This document shows, in pieces, positions 42,505 through 53,075 of a stretch of DNA of 64,000 nucleotides (positions are counted from its first letter, which is position 1; every line of letters starts with the position of its first letter). Location: NCBI GenBank assembly GCA_028826165.1, contig JAPDFW010000058.1:310001-374000 (forward strand). Direction: 5' to 3'. This DNA comes from Anaeramoeba ignava (Eukaryota; Metamonada; Anaeramoebidae). The notes under the pieces were generated by a model. The model worked only from the letters and a program-made list of their open reading frames with translations, made no database searches and was not told the origin of the DNA. Made by a program: the position numbers and the translations under genes.

Positions 42505-45500
42505 TTATTTTTTGTTTTTTATTGAAAATTTATCTAATTCCTTTCTAAAATTCTGGAAGGAATGAAACTGATAAAAATCATCAGCATCTTCCAATTCTTC
42601 AATAATTTCCTTTTTGATATTTGAAGGAAGAGAATCTGAATATAAATAATCAACTAAAATTTTAATTGTTTGATAATTTCGGTTTGAATAATCGTTGACT
42701 CTGTTTGAAGAGTCTTGAACACTCAGAAACATTCCTTTAAACAATTCACTTCTTGCAAATAAAACAACCTTGTGTGCCTTTACTTCTTTTCCTTCGACTA
42801 TTATTGCGAAATCTTTTGATTTTTCTTGAGAATTCAAATGTTTCAAATCTTTCAATAATCCTGAATAGTTTGATTTTTCGCTGATTTCTTGCGAATTGAA
42901 ACCGAGTTGGATAAGAATATCTTGGATTTCATATGAAAATGAACCTGTATAAATCCATTTGAGAATTTGATTTGCTGTTGATTCTGTGCATTTATTTAGG
43001 ATTGATTTCAAAACTTGAATTTTTTGATTTCCAATTCTCATTTCCAAAACAAGAGAATGAATATTTTTAAATCCATTCAAAAACGTAATGTTATCATCAC
43101 AAAACTCTTGGTTATCCAACAAATCCTTGAATTCCTGAACCAAAGAAGTGATTTCTTGTGTATAAACAAATGAATTCAAAGTTCCTGCATAAACAATAAG
43201 TGAATTATTTATATTGAGATTTTCAATTTGAATTTTTGTTGGTTTTAAAGAATTTTGAGTTATAAATCCAAGTTGAGAATAAGAATTAGTTCCCCAAACA
43301 AAAATTTCATTTTTATCATTTAAAGCAAGTGAATGAGCACAACCTGAAGAAATTTGGGTAATATTTTCATTTTCAAAATCCATTATTTTTTGGAAAGTGT
43401 ATGCGTTTTTTGATAAGTTTAATCCGTTGTGTTGATATGAGCCTGATGAATAAACTTGGCCTATCTTGTTTTCCAATACTAAAACTAATGAGAAATAATA
43501 TCCGCATTGGATGTCTATTATGTTTTCAATTTTTTGAGGGAAATTCACAATTTTTGGTGATTGTGAAGTTTGTAAATCGCCTATTCCAAGTTGTCCTGAT
43601 GAGTTTAATCCAGCGGAATAAAGTTTATTATCTAGTGTTATTGCGAAAAAAAAGTGTGCGTCGTTTCCTGAGTAAATTTTACTTATTTTTTCCATCAATT
43701 TTTTCCATTGAGGTAAATCATATTTTGCTTTTTTTTTTTTTTTTTTTTGAATTGAAATTAAATTGAATTAAAATTAAATTAAATTTAAATTAAATTAAAT
43801 TTAAATTGAAATATTTTTGGAATTTAAATTGAAATTGAAATATTTTTAAATTGAAATATTTTTTGAATTAAAATTAAATTAAATTAAAATATTTTTGGAA
43901 TTAAAATATTTTTAAATTGAAATATTTTTGGAATTAAAATTAAATTTAAATTTAAATATTTTTGGAATTAAAATATTTTTAAATTAAAATTAAATTTAAA
44001 TTGAAATATTTTTGGAATTGAAATATTTTTAAATTGAAATATTTTTGGAATTAAAATTAAATTTAAATTTAAATATTTTTGGAATTAAAATTAAATTAAA
44101 ATATTTTTGGAATTGAAATTAAATTAAAATATTTTTGGAATTGAAATATTTTTAAATTGAAATATTTTTGGAATTGAAATATTTTGAAATTGAAATATTT
44201 TTAAATTGAAATCAAATTAAAATTAAATTAAATTGAAATATTTTTGGAATTGAAATATTTTTAAATTGAAATATTTTTGGAATTGAATTTAAATTGAAAT
44301 ATTTTTAAATTGAAATCAAATTAAATTTAAATTGAAATATTTTTAAATTGAAATATTTTTGGAATTGAAATATTTTTAAATTAAAATTGAAATGAAATAT
44401 TTTTGGAATTGAAATTAAATTGAAATATTTTTAAATTGAAATCAAATTAAAATTAAATTAAAATTGAAATTAAAATATATTTGGAATTGAAATTAAATTG
44501 AATTAAATATATTTTTGGAATTGAAATATTTTTGGAATTAAAATTAAATTAAAATTAAAATATTTTTGGAATTAAAATATTTTTAAATTAAAATTGAAAT
44601 TAAATATTTTTAAATTGAAATTAAATTAAATTGAAATATTTTTGGAATTGAAATATTTTTAAATTGAAATATTTTTGGAATTGAAATATTTTTAAATTAA
44701 AATATTTTTGGAATTGAAATATTTTTGGAATTAAATTTAAATTAAATTAAAATTAAAATATTTTTGGAATTAAAATATTTTTAAATTGAAATATTTTTAA
44801 ATTGAAATATTTTTGGAATTAAAATATTTTTAAATTAAATTTAAATTAAAATATTTTTGGAATTGAAATATTTTTTGGAATTAAAATATTTTTAAATTGA
44901 AATATTTTTAAATTGAAATATTTTTGGAATTGAAATATTTCTTAATTTGGTTGTAAAGCATAACTACATATAAATTGAGTTTCTGGTAAAGCATCATGAC
45001 CATAAGTATATAAAGTATGGTCATCAAGAAGAATATAATATTGAGAAGCACCAGCAGCAATATCAATAACTTTAAAATCTTTTAACATTTCCAAAGGTTT
45101 ATCAGGAATCCATGCTTTTGAACTCTTTTCAAATAAATCAGAACCCCAACAATAAACTTTGTTATCAGTTGATAATCCAAAAAAAATTGAACTTCCAGAA
45201 AATATTTTAATAAAATCAATTTGTTTTTCCATTTTCCAAGTTTTTTTCTGATCAGATCCCATTACAATTAATTCATCTCGTGAATTAATAAATGTTGTTG
45301 ATGATATTGCAGATGCTATCATTTTAAAAGTTTCATTTTCAAGAATAGAAAAAGGTTGAGGAATATCAATTTTTTCTTCAGATGAAGTGAATCCAAGTTG
45401 AGTATATTTATTATATCTAAATTTAAAATTAAAATTAAAATTAAAATTATAATTAAAATTCATTTATAAAATTATAATTAAAATTATAATTATAATTAAA

Positions 45501-45690
45501 ATTAAAATTAAAATTAAATTTAAAATTAAAATTAAATTTAAAATTAAAATTAAATTTAAAATTAAAATTAAAATTAAAATTAAAATTAAAATTAAAATTA
45601 AAATTAAAATTAAAATTATAATTAAATTAAAATTATATAAAGAATTGAATTCTATTGCTAAATTTACCCCCAAGCAAAATTATTAAGCAT
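42505..45690 (-). CDS. Divergent RCC1-BTB protein with two introns (copy H)
   Basis: Exons on the minus strand: 45690-45668, 45416-44968 and 43727-42505, joining to 564 residues in exact frame. Exon 1 codes only MLNNFAWG; the join makes FAWGYNKYTQLGF, a canonical RCC1 motif, which supports a 23-base coding exon. RCC1 repeats continue (GLNSSGQLGIGD, WGTNSYSQLGF) to about residue 340. Then come BTB1 (FCDDNITFLNG) and BTB2 (KDFAIIVEGKEV, HKVVLFARSELFKGMF, DYSNRN). The architecture equals that of the array copies, but sequence identity is clearly lower and it has introns, which the array genes lack. Splice sites: GTAAAT/TTTAG and GTAGTT/AAAAG. It converges with TOR (126 bases apart) and follows the TPR gene. 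Likely a BTB-type adaptor (inference). Confidence 0.8.
43728..44967. repeat. RCC1-BTB copy H intron 2, 16/17-bp satellite
   Basis: This 1240-base intron consists of alternating units AAATTGAAATATTTTT and GGAATTGAAATATTTTT, with variants such as AAATTAAATTAAAAT. The period is about 16-17 bases, often as pairs. Nothing coding is seen. The satellite is different from those in the guanylate kinase and SIN3-like introns. Confidence 0.85.
45417..45667. repeat. RCC1-BTB copy H intron 1, (AAAATT)n
   Basis: A 251-base intron beginning GTAAATTTAG on the minus strand and ending TTTAG; its centre is AAAATT hexamer with AAATTT-variant blocks. Open frames across it (Asn-Phe, Ile-Leu) come from the repeat. 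Confidence 0.75.
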
Positions 45691-45773
45691 TTATTAAAAT
45701 GAAAAAAATGAAAACTTTTTTTATTTAAAATTTCCAAAAAAAAAAAATTAAAAAAAAAAAAAAAAAAAAACTT

Positions 45774-48700
45774 TCAATTTAAATCAGAAAAATCAAATTC
45801 AAATAAACCAAACCCCATAAAGGGTTTAAGAGAATAAAAGAACTTCGCAACTGAATCCAATTCTTGAATAAGATTATTAATAACTGGTTGCTTTTTTTCT
45901 GATAAAAATTTAAGAAAATTTTTGGACTCAATTTCAAGAATTAATTTTGCTATTAACCATTTCAAAGGAATAAACTCTTCTTGTGAAAAAACATTGCAAA
46001 GATCCAAAAGTACATCAAATAAGGAGATATTTTCTTGAGAAGAAAAAAGCAAATCTTCAAGAAAAACAAGCAGTTTTTTTCTTTTGGAAATTGAATAATT
46101 TTTGTATAAATTTAGAGAATACTTGAAAAACAACGGAAAAAAGTTTCTGGCTTCAGGAGTATTTAATAAATATATTATAAAATGCAAGACAGAGATGTCG
46201 TCAAGACAATCCTCGATCACATTGAATAGAGCATTGAGTTGTTTTTTGATAATCCGATGAACAGGAACAAAAAGAATTGAATTTTTGGGAAGATCATCCA
46301 AAAAATTTTTGATTGGTTCTTGGTAATCAGGAACAAGAACAAAAAGGGTGTATAAACAGAACGAGAGGGAATCATAGAAGGGTTGAGGTTGCATTGGGGA
46401 AGCGAGGATTAGGGTGAGTGGAGAGAGAAATAAAGTGGTGAATTCTTTAGATGAATATTGGCGATGTTGGGCAAAATTTGTGAATAAACGAACAGCGTCT
46501 GGTCTGTTTGTGCCAGGGATTTGGATCTGCGAGAGAAGTGCTTTTGCGAATTCATCGAGCGCAGGCTTTAATTGGTTAATGTTTTTGACCATTTCCGAAA
46601 AACTCCAATCAAAAAGTATTTGAATAATTGATCGTAAATTAGGAAATTCGAGCCAAATTCGGAAAAAATGTTTGATCAAAACAGATAATTTCTCAGCACC
46701 AAGAGAAACAAGGTTTGGGCGAGTAATGGAAGAGAGAATGATGCGGTGAGATGATGCATCAAGCAAAGAGCTGTTTGTTGTATAGGATGTGATGAATTGG
46801 GGAAAGAAGGATGAAAGAAGAGCAAATGAAAAGTGAGAGGTAATAAATTGGAATATACGAGCATGGAGAAGACGGAAGCCAGAAGTGGGTTGCATAAAAG
46901 AGAGCAGAGAAGAAAGCAGCTGGGATTTATTTTCTTGGGAGAATTCAAAAAGGATTTTATTGAGACAAGCAAAGAAGCACTGAACAACACGATCTGGGAA
47001 AGTGTGATCCAAGAAATGTATCAAAAACGAGAACAATATTTGTTTGTTTGGATCAGACATTTTTGATGTGTCGATGAATTGAAGAGCGAGAAGAAAAAGC
47101 TCCTGTGATCGTGGAGACCAGGAATGGAATGTGTCGATGATCTCGGGGAAAATGTCATTTTCAAAAGAGATTTTCAAAGGAGAGTTTGACTTTGGCAGGA
47201 AAAAAAGTAGCAAGTGGAACAAAAACGGCGGAGAATTAAGAGCGAGGATTGTTGAGGGATTAAATAGTTTGGTAAGAGGGTCTGAAAGAGGGTCTGGGAA
47301 GGCAATGGAAGGAGAAAGAATTTCAAGGATTGGAAGGAATTTTTCGATGAGATTGAATTTTTGAGGAGAATTTTGCAAAAGAGAAATTTCTGGGAGAAGA
47401 ACTGAGTTGAGAAGATTATTAGATAAGATGGAGAGGCTTTGTTCCTGCGGCTTTCGGGTTTTGATAAGCTTAGTCAGAGAGGAAAGAGTTATAGAAAGTT
47501 CTGTGATGTTTGACTGGGAATAACAAGAAGGAATTTTTTCAGAAAGTAAATTGAAAATATTGTCTGCAAGAAGAGCAGGCAGACGGAAAACAAAGTTGGA
47601 AGCGAGAAGCGATGCGTGGAGATCGTCGACAGCGGAGTTAAGAAGTCCGAGATGGAAGAAGCAGGATGCTCTGAGGAAGAAAAGATAGGGTCGAAAGGGT
47701 TTGGATTTGATTTTTGCGAGAACGGCGGTGTATCGAGATATTGCTGTTTTGTATTCTGAGGCGAGAAAAGTAAGATGAGCCTTTGACATTGAAACAGGGA
47801 ACTTTTCGTCTTTGAGAAGAATTGACTCGAGGAAGTCCTCCTCTGCCTCTGCTTTGATAATTTCAAGGGAGAGCGAATTTTCAATTTTTTGGATTTTTTG
47901 AATTTTTTGAATTTTTTCGATTTTTTGGATTTTTTGGATTTTTTTGTCAGTTGAAATTCCGAGAATACAAGATTCGTATTTGCAAAGGAAAACAAGACCG
48001 CGAAGAGAATAACACGAGGAGAGATATTTTGTCTGTTCGATAGCAGAAGTTGCGTCTTGAATTGCGAGTTTTTGGTTGCCAAGAAGGAAATGAACAAGAG
48101 ATCTGTACCAAAATTGAACGTTAACACGGAACTTGATTGACAAAGCGAGATCATCAAGAGCCTTGGATAACTTGTTCATTGCGATGAAGCATCGACCGCG
48201 GAAAAAGAGGCATTTGGGATTTTCAGGCTCAGAAGTGAGTACAATGTTGAGGTCATTTGCCGCATGGTGGAAGCTTCCAAGACCCATATAAGCCCTTGAT
48301 CGCCCGAGATAACCAGCAGGAGACTTTGGGGCGAGTTTGATCATTGCGGTGTAATCAGCAACTGCTGCCTCGAAATTGCTTGTTTTGTAGTGAGATCTTG
48401 CTCGGAATTCGAACAGCTCTGGATCGTCATTTTTAAGAGCGATTGCGCGAGAGAAGTCAGAAACGGATTTGCGTATTTGACCTACGCTCCAATGCGCCAC
48501 ACCGAGATTGAGATGGAAGTCTGGATCGTCGAGATAAGAAGGAGCGGAAAAAACAAAGTCAGAAATACATTCTCGAAACATGTTTTTTTCAAAGAACACG
48601 AAAGCTCGACTGTGGCGATATTTATGGCTCTTTGGGTCCAGCGCAATTGCCGAGGAGATATCTGCAAGAGCTTTATCAAGCTCGCTCTGTTTATGAAAAC

Positions 48701-50354
48701 TGAGTCCGCGATAGAAATAAAAAGGAGCGAAATTTTTGCGTGTTGCGATTGCGTTGGTGAATTCGCTCACGGAATCTGCGAATCTGTCCATCTTGAAGAG
48801 CATCTTGCCGCGGAGAAGTCTGAGCATATGGTGGTCTCCGTAAAGCTTGAATGCGGCGTCGAGGTCTTCCAGGGATTTGGTGTGGTTGTGGTACAAGTAG
48901 GCCTTAATTCTGAGTATGTGAGTTTTCATTGAAGGTTCAGCCTCAAGCACGACAGAGAAGTCCTTCGCGGCGTCTGCGAAGTTGCGCATCTTATAGAGTA
49001 CTCTTCCTCTCACCAGGAGACTCCGTGGTTTCAGGCCTTCGGTCTTGATACACTGCGAGATCTGCTCGAGTGCCTCTTTGTATCTCTTCTGTTTCTCGTA
49101 GATCCGCGCGCTTAAGTAATATGCATCCGTACAGTTCTCGCCGTGCTTTTCTGCCGCGCGGGAAAATACCTCAAGTGCTTGTGGAAATTTATGCTGTTTG
49201 TAATAACACATTCCAATTCGGACAATTGAATCAATTGAATTGCTATTGATTTCATAAACACGTTCGAAGTCAGCACGTGCATAATCATATCTCCCGAAAC
49301 CCATCCAAACCATTGCACGCGAGAACACGTACTCCTCCTCATCTGGCGCGAGCTCGCAAGCCTTTGTAAGATACACAAGCGCGTTCTTATGATCTTTCAA
49401 GTCCGAAAAAATTTTCCCTAATCCAAAAAACAGGCGTGGATCATCCGGAAGAATACTTATTGCCAGAAGGTAGTCATCAGCCGCTTTCTGGAGGTTGCCG
49501 ACGAGACGGTACACTTCGCCTCGCTGGGCATAGAGTGCTGGGTTGTGAGGGTCTATCCGGAGTGCTTTTGCAAGAGTGTCGAGCGCTTCATCATAACTGC
49601 CTTTTTTCTGGAGGGCAGTAGCAAGATGGCAGAGCACATTTCCGGAGTCTGCATTTAATTTCAAAGCAGCTTTGAAGTCAGCGATGGCATCGTCGATTCT
49701 TGAGTCCTTAAAAAGGGCTGATCCGCGGTTGTCATAAAAAACCCAGACTTTTGGAGAGATCCGAATAGCTTCACTATAATCTTGGATCGCCTTTTTGTTC
49801 TCTTTCATATAGAAGTAGCAAAGACCCCTGTTGTTGAACGACTCTTCGTCTTGCGGATTGAGTTTTACGGCCATCGAGAAATCCTCTATTGCCCGCTCGT
49901 GATTCTCCATCAAATAATAACTATATCCTCTATTATGCCAATAAGAATGAATTCCCGAATTTATTTTAATTGCTTCGGTAAAGTCCGCAATTGACTTCTC
50001 GTACTCCCCCATCTTAAAGTACGTGATCCCTCTTGTGTTAAGTATGCTGTGATCCTCTTTTAAGTTCGTTATTACTTTGCTGTAGTCTTCTATTGCCTTT
50101 TCATACTGCTTTGTTTCTGTGTACGAATCCCCGCGCGCAATGTAGTAATCCGTGTTCCTGAGATCCAGTGTGATTGCTGTTGTGAAATCCTTTATTGCTT
50201 CTTCTTGTTTGTTTAATCCTAATTCACAATTTCCTCGATGATAAAATAATTGTGCGTCGTTTGGTGTTTTTTTGATTAGTTTGTTGAATGCTATTATTGC
50301 TGGCTCGTATTTTTTATGTTTCAAAAGGTGCAATGCTGAATTTATGTTTGTCAT
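45774..50354 (-). CDS. Large tetratricopeptide-repeat (TPR) protein
   Basis: A 1526-residue intronless gene. Residues 1 to about 930 are an almost unbroken TPR solenoid of some 24 units with the usual signature (YHRGNCELGLNKQEEAIKDF, YWHNRGYSYYLME, ALYAQRGEVYRLVG). A Lys-Ile-Gln/Glu repeat (KIQKIEKIQKIQ) of about 25 residues interrupts it near 800-825. Residues about 930-1526 are predicted alpha-helical by eye and have no family I recognise. TPR solenoids bind other proteins, and such long ones act as scaffolds; the partner here is unknown. The central part, roughly 46400-50150, is GC-rich, while both ends are AT-rich. The start MTNINSALHLLKHKKYEPA begins directly in the first repeat, which supports it. 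It is 83 bases upstream of copy H and divergent from Ras. Confidence 0.88.
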   Translation of the reverse strand: MTNINSALHLLKHKKYEPAIIAFNKLIKKTPNDAQLFYHRGNCELGLNKQEEAIKDFTTAITLDLRNTDYYIARGDSYTETKQYEKAIEDYSKVITNLKEDHSILNTRGITYFKMGEYEKSIADFTEAIKINSGIHSYWHNRGYSYYLMENHERAIEDFSMAVKLNPQDEESFNNRGLCYFYMKENKKAIQDYSEAIRISPKVWVFYDNRGSALFKDSRIDDAIADFKAALKLNADSGNVLCHLATALQKKGSYDEALDTLAKALRIDPHNPALYAQRGEVYRLVGNLQKAADDYLLAISILPDDPRLFFGLGKIFSDLKDHKNALVYLTKACELAPDEEEYVFSRAMVWMGFGRYDYARADFERVYEINSNSIDSIVRIGMCYYKQHKFPQALEVFSRAAEKHGENCTDAYYLSARIYEKQKRYKEALEQISQCIKTEGLKPRSLLVRGRVLYKMRNFADAAKDFSVVLEAEPSMKTHILRIKAYLYHNHTKSLEDLDAAFKLYGDHHMLRLLRGKMLFKMDRFADSVSEFTNAIATRKNFAPFYFYRGLSFHKQSELDKALADISSAIALDPKSHKYRHSRAFVFFEKNMFRECISDFVFSAPSYLDDPDFHLNLGVAHWSVGQIRKSVSDFSRAIALKNDDPELFEFRARSHYKTSNFEAAVADYTAMIKLAPKSPAGYLGRSRAYMGLGSFHHAANDLNIVLTSEPENPKCLFFRGRCFIAMNKLSKALDDLALSIKFRVNVQFWYRSLVHFLLGNQKLAIQDATSAIEQTKYLSSCYSLRGLVFLCKYESCILGISTDKKIQKIQKIEKIQKIQKIQKIENSLSLEIIKAEAEEDFLESILLKDEKFPVSMSKAHLTFLASEYKTAISRYTAVLAKIKSKPFRPYLFFLRASCFFHLGLLNSAVDDLHASLLASNFVFRLPALLADNIFNLLSEKIPSCYSQSNITELSITLSSLTKLIKTRKPQEQSLSILSNNLLNSVLLPEISLLQNSPQKFNLIEKFLPILEILSPSIAFPDPLSDPLTKLFNPSTILALNSPPFLFHLLLFFLPKSNSPLKISFENDIFPEIIDTFHSWSPRSQELFLLALQFIDTSKMSDPNKQILFSFLIHFLDHTFPDRVVQCFFACLNKILFEFSQENKSQLLSSLLSFMQPTSGFRLLHARIFQFITSHFSFALLSSFFPQFITSYTTNSSLLDASSHRIILSSITRPNLVSLGAEKLSVLIKHFFRIWLEFPNLRSIIQILFDWSFSEMVKNINQLKPALDEFAKALLSQIQIPGTNRPDAVRLFTNFAQHRQYSSKEFTTLFLSPLTLILASPMQPQPFYDSLSFCLYTLFVLVPDYQEPIKNFLDDLPKNSILFVPVHRIIKKQLNALFNVIEDCLDDISVLHFIIYLLNTPEARNFFPLFFKYSLNLYKNYSISKRKKLLVFLEDLLFSSQENISLFDVLLDLCNVFSQEEFIPLKWLIAKLILEIESKNFLKFLSEKKQPVINNLIQELDSVAKFFYSLKPFMGFGLFEFDFSDLN

Positions 50355-52167
50355 TTTTATTATTGTTAAATTAATGAAACGAGAATAAAAATTGAAAAAG
50401 AAAAAAGAAAAAAGAAAAAAATGAAATTTTGAATTAAGAATTTTAATTTTAATTTTAATTTTAATTTGATTTTAATTTTGATTTTAATTTTAATTTTGAT
50501 TTTAAATTTAATTTTAATTAAAATAGATTAAATTTATTATAATAAAAAAGTGGAATAAATTTTATTAAATTTATATAAATATTTAATATTATTTTAATTT
50601 TAATTTTAATTTGATTTTAATTTTAATTTTAATTTTAATATTGATTTTAATTTTAAATTTAATTAAAATAGATTAAATTTATTATAATAAAAAAGTGGAA
50701 TAAATTTAATTAAATTTATATAAATATTTAATATTATTTTAATTTATTAATTATTTATAAAATATTATTTAATTATATTTTAATAAAAATATTTAATTTT
50801 AAATTTAATTAAAATAGATTAATTTTATTATAATAAAAAGTGGAATAAATTTAATTAAAATTATATAAATATTTAATATTATTTTAATTTATTAATTATT
50901 TATAAAATATTATTTAATTATATTTAATAAAAATATTTAATTTTAAATTTAATTAAAATAGATTAAATTTATTATAATAAAAAGTGGAATAAATTTTATT
51001 AAAAATTATATAAATATTTAATATTATTTTAATTTTAATTTATTTAATTATATTTTAAAAATATTTAATTTTAATTTTTAATATTAATTTTATTATTTAA
51101 AATTTAATTAAAATAGATTTTAATTTATTATTATTTATAAAATAAAAAATAAAAATAAATTTAATTTAAAATTAAAATAGATTAAATATTTAATACATTA
51201 TTTTTGATTTTAATTTTAATTTTAATTTTTTAATTTTAATTTTAATTTTAATATTGATTTTAATTTTAAATTTAATTAAAATAAATTAAATTTTATTATA
51301 ATAAAAAAGTGGAATAAATTTAATTAAAATTATATAAATATTTAATATTATTTTTAATTTATTAATTATTTATAAAATATTATTTAATTATATTTATTAA
51401 AAATATTTAATTTTAAAATTAATTAAAATAGATTAAATTTATTATAATAAAAAGTGGAATAAATTTGATTAAATTTATATAAATATTTAATATTATTTTA
51501 ATTTTAATTTTATTTTGATTTTTTAATTTTAATTTTAATTTTTAATTTTGATTTTAATTTTAAATTTATTTAAAATAAATTAAATTTATTATAATAAAAA
51601 AGTGGAATAAATTTTATTAAAATTATATAAATATTTAATATTACTTTAATTTTAATTTGATTTTGATTTTAATTTAATTTTGATTTTGATATTGATTTTA
51701 ATTTAAATTTAATTAAAATAAATTAAATTTATTGATTAAATTTTTAATTGATTTTTTGCCATTTTCTTTTTTTTAATCCTTTTATCTCAATTTTAAAATA
51801 AACTTAATAGATAAAAATGGATAATATAAAAAATTTTTTCTTTTTTTTTTTTCATTTTACAATTCATTTTTTTTTTTTTTTTTATTCTTTTTTATTAAAT
51901 TATCAAAAAATTTTTTTTTTTTGAAATTTAACTAAAAACCAAATTTCAAACAAAAAAAAAAAGAAGAGAAATCTTTTTTAAATTAAACAAAAACAACACA
52001 AAAAACCAAACACAAAAGAAAAAAAAGAAACTTTTGTTTTAATTTATTAAATTTATTAAATTTATTAAATTTATTAAATAACCAAATTTCCAAAACAAAT
52101 CAAATAAAAAAAAAAAACCGTCAATATAAAAATAAAATAAAATACAAAAAGCAAAAAAAATAAATAA
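50355..52167. repeat. Intergenic satellite of about 145 bp and flanks, TPR to Ras
   Basis: Between divergent TPR and Ras. From about 50440 to 51740, a unit containing AAAATAGATTAAATTTATTA, then GTGGAATAAAT, then TATATAAATATTTAATATTA repeats. The GTGGAATAAAT motif starts at about 50550, 50695, 50840, 50984, 51309, 51454 and 51602, i.e. 144-148 apart, with one degenerate unit near 51140. TTTTAA hexamers fill the variable part of some units. From 51840 to 52167 are T-runs, a TTTTCATTTTAC element and A-rich leader sequence before Ras. No gene is seen. Confidence 0.85.
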
Positions 52168-52746
52168 ATGACAGAATATAAATTAGTTGTTGTTGGAGGA
52201 GGAGGAGTAGGAAAATCAGCGCTAGTTATTCAACTAGTGCAATCACACTTTGTAGATGAATATGATCCGACAATTGAAGACTCTTATAGAAGACAAGTAG
52301 AAATTGATGATGAAATTTGTCTTCTTGACATTCTTGACACTGCCGGACAAGAAGAATATTCAGCAATGAGAGACTCATATATGCGTTCTGGTGAAGGTTT
52401 TCTCATTGTTTACGCTATAAATTCAAGAAATTCTTTTGATGAAGTCTCGATTTTTAAAGAGCAAATTTGTCGTGTTAAAGATTCTGATAATATTCCTATG
52501 CTTGTCGTAGGAAATAAAGCTGACATCGAAAATGAACGTCAAGTGTCTTCCGGCGAAGCTCGTGATCTGGCAAAAACTTTTGGTTGTCCTTTTATTGAAA
52601 CTTCTGCTAAAACTAGAATTAATGTCGAAGAAGCTTTTTTTGAACTTGTTAGAGAAGTTCGTAGAATTACAAAAAGTTCTCTTGCCGGAAGAGTTGATGC
52701 TCCCAAAAAAAAAAAAAAAAAATCTAAAAGTTGTTCCATTTTATAA
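52168..52746 (+). CDS. RAS: Ras small GTPase
   Basis: A 192-residue intronless gene, very close to animal and amoebozoan Ras. P-loop GGGGVGKS has Gly at positions 12 and 13, as in wild type. The effector loop YDPTIEDSY, switch [15 protein letters not shown] with Gln61, NKAD (NKxD) and ETSAK are all present. The C terminus has six lysines followed by SKSCSIL: a K-Ras4B-like polybasic region and a CAAX box ending in Leu, which favours geranylgeranylation. It should be a membrane-bound molecular switch. Position 11 is Gly in place of the usual Ala, giving four glycines in a row. The poly-Lys stretch is coded by a 17-base A-run, a possible slip site. Neither expression nor regulators can be judged here. 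Confidence 0.95.
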   Translation: MTEYKLVVVGGGGVGKSALVIQLVQSHFVDEYDPTIEDSYRRQVEIDDEICLLDILDTAGQEEYSAMRDSYMRSGEGFLIVYAINSRNSFDEVSIFKEQICRVKDSDNIPMLVVGNKADIENERQVSSGEARDLAKTFGCPFIETSAKTRINVEEAFFELVREVRRITKSSLAGRVDAPKKKKKKSKSCSIL

Positions 52747-53075
52747 TTTTTTTTTTTTCCATTTTTTTTTTCTTTTTTTTTTTTTTGACTTTTTTCTCAG
52801 TTGAATGTAGTTTTCAAAGTCATTTTGTTTTTTTTTTTTCTTTCTATTTTTTTCTTTTAATTGCTTTTAAATTGATTTAATTTGATAAAAATTATTTAAA
52901 AAATAATAAATAAATAAAAAAAATGAGAAAAATTGAATCTTTTTCTTTTGAAATTTTATTTTATTTTTTTATAATCAAAAAGAAAAATTTCAAATAAAAA
53001 ACCAAAAAAAATCAAAAATCATTTTTTTTCTTTTTTTCTTTTTTTCTTTTTTATTTTAAAAAAATTAAAAAAAAA
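52747..53075. other. Intergenic region, Ras to 12-exon gene
   Basis: About 330 bases: T-rich stretch after the Ras stop, AT-rich centre with AATAAATAAATAAAA near 52904 (possible polyadenylation signal), then ATCATTTTTTTTC and TTTCTTTTTT runs before the next ATG. No gene is visible. Confidence 0.5.

Noticed and set aside
45464-45673. Separate small gene starting MGVNLAIEF upstream of copy H
   Set aside because: Most of it is AAAATT intron repeat. The real exon is the 23 bases coding MLNNFAWG, which restores an RCC1 motif after splicing.
46414-49994. Plus-strand and alternative minus frames within the TPR gene
   Set aside because: No domain content; the overlapping TPR frame is continuous and strongly patterned.
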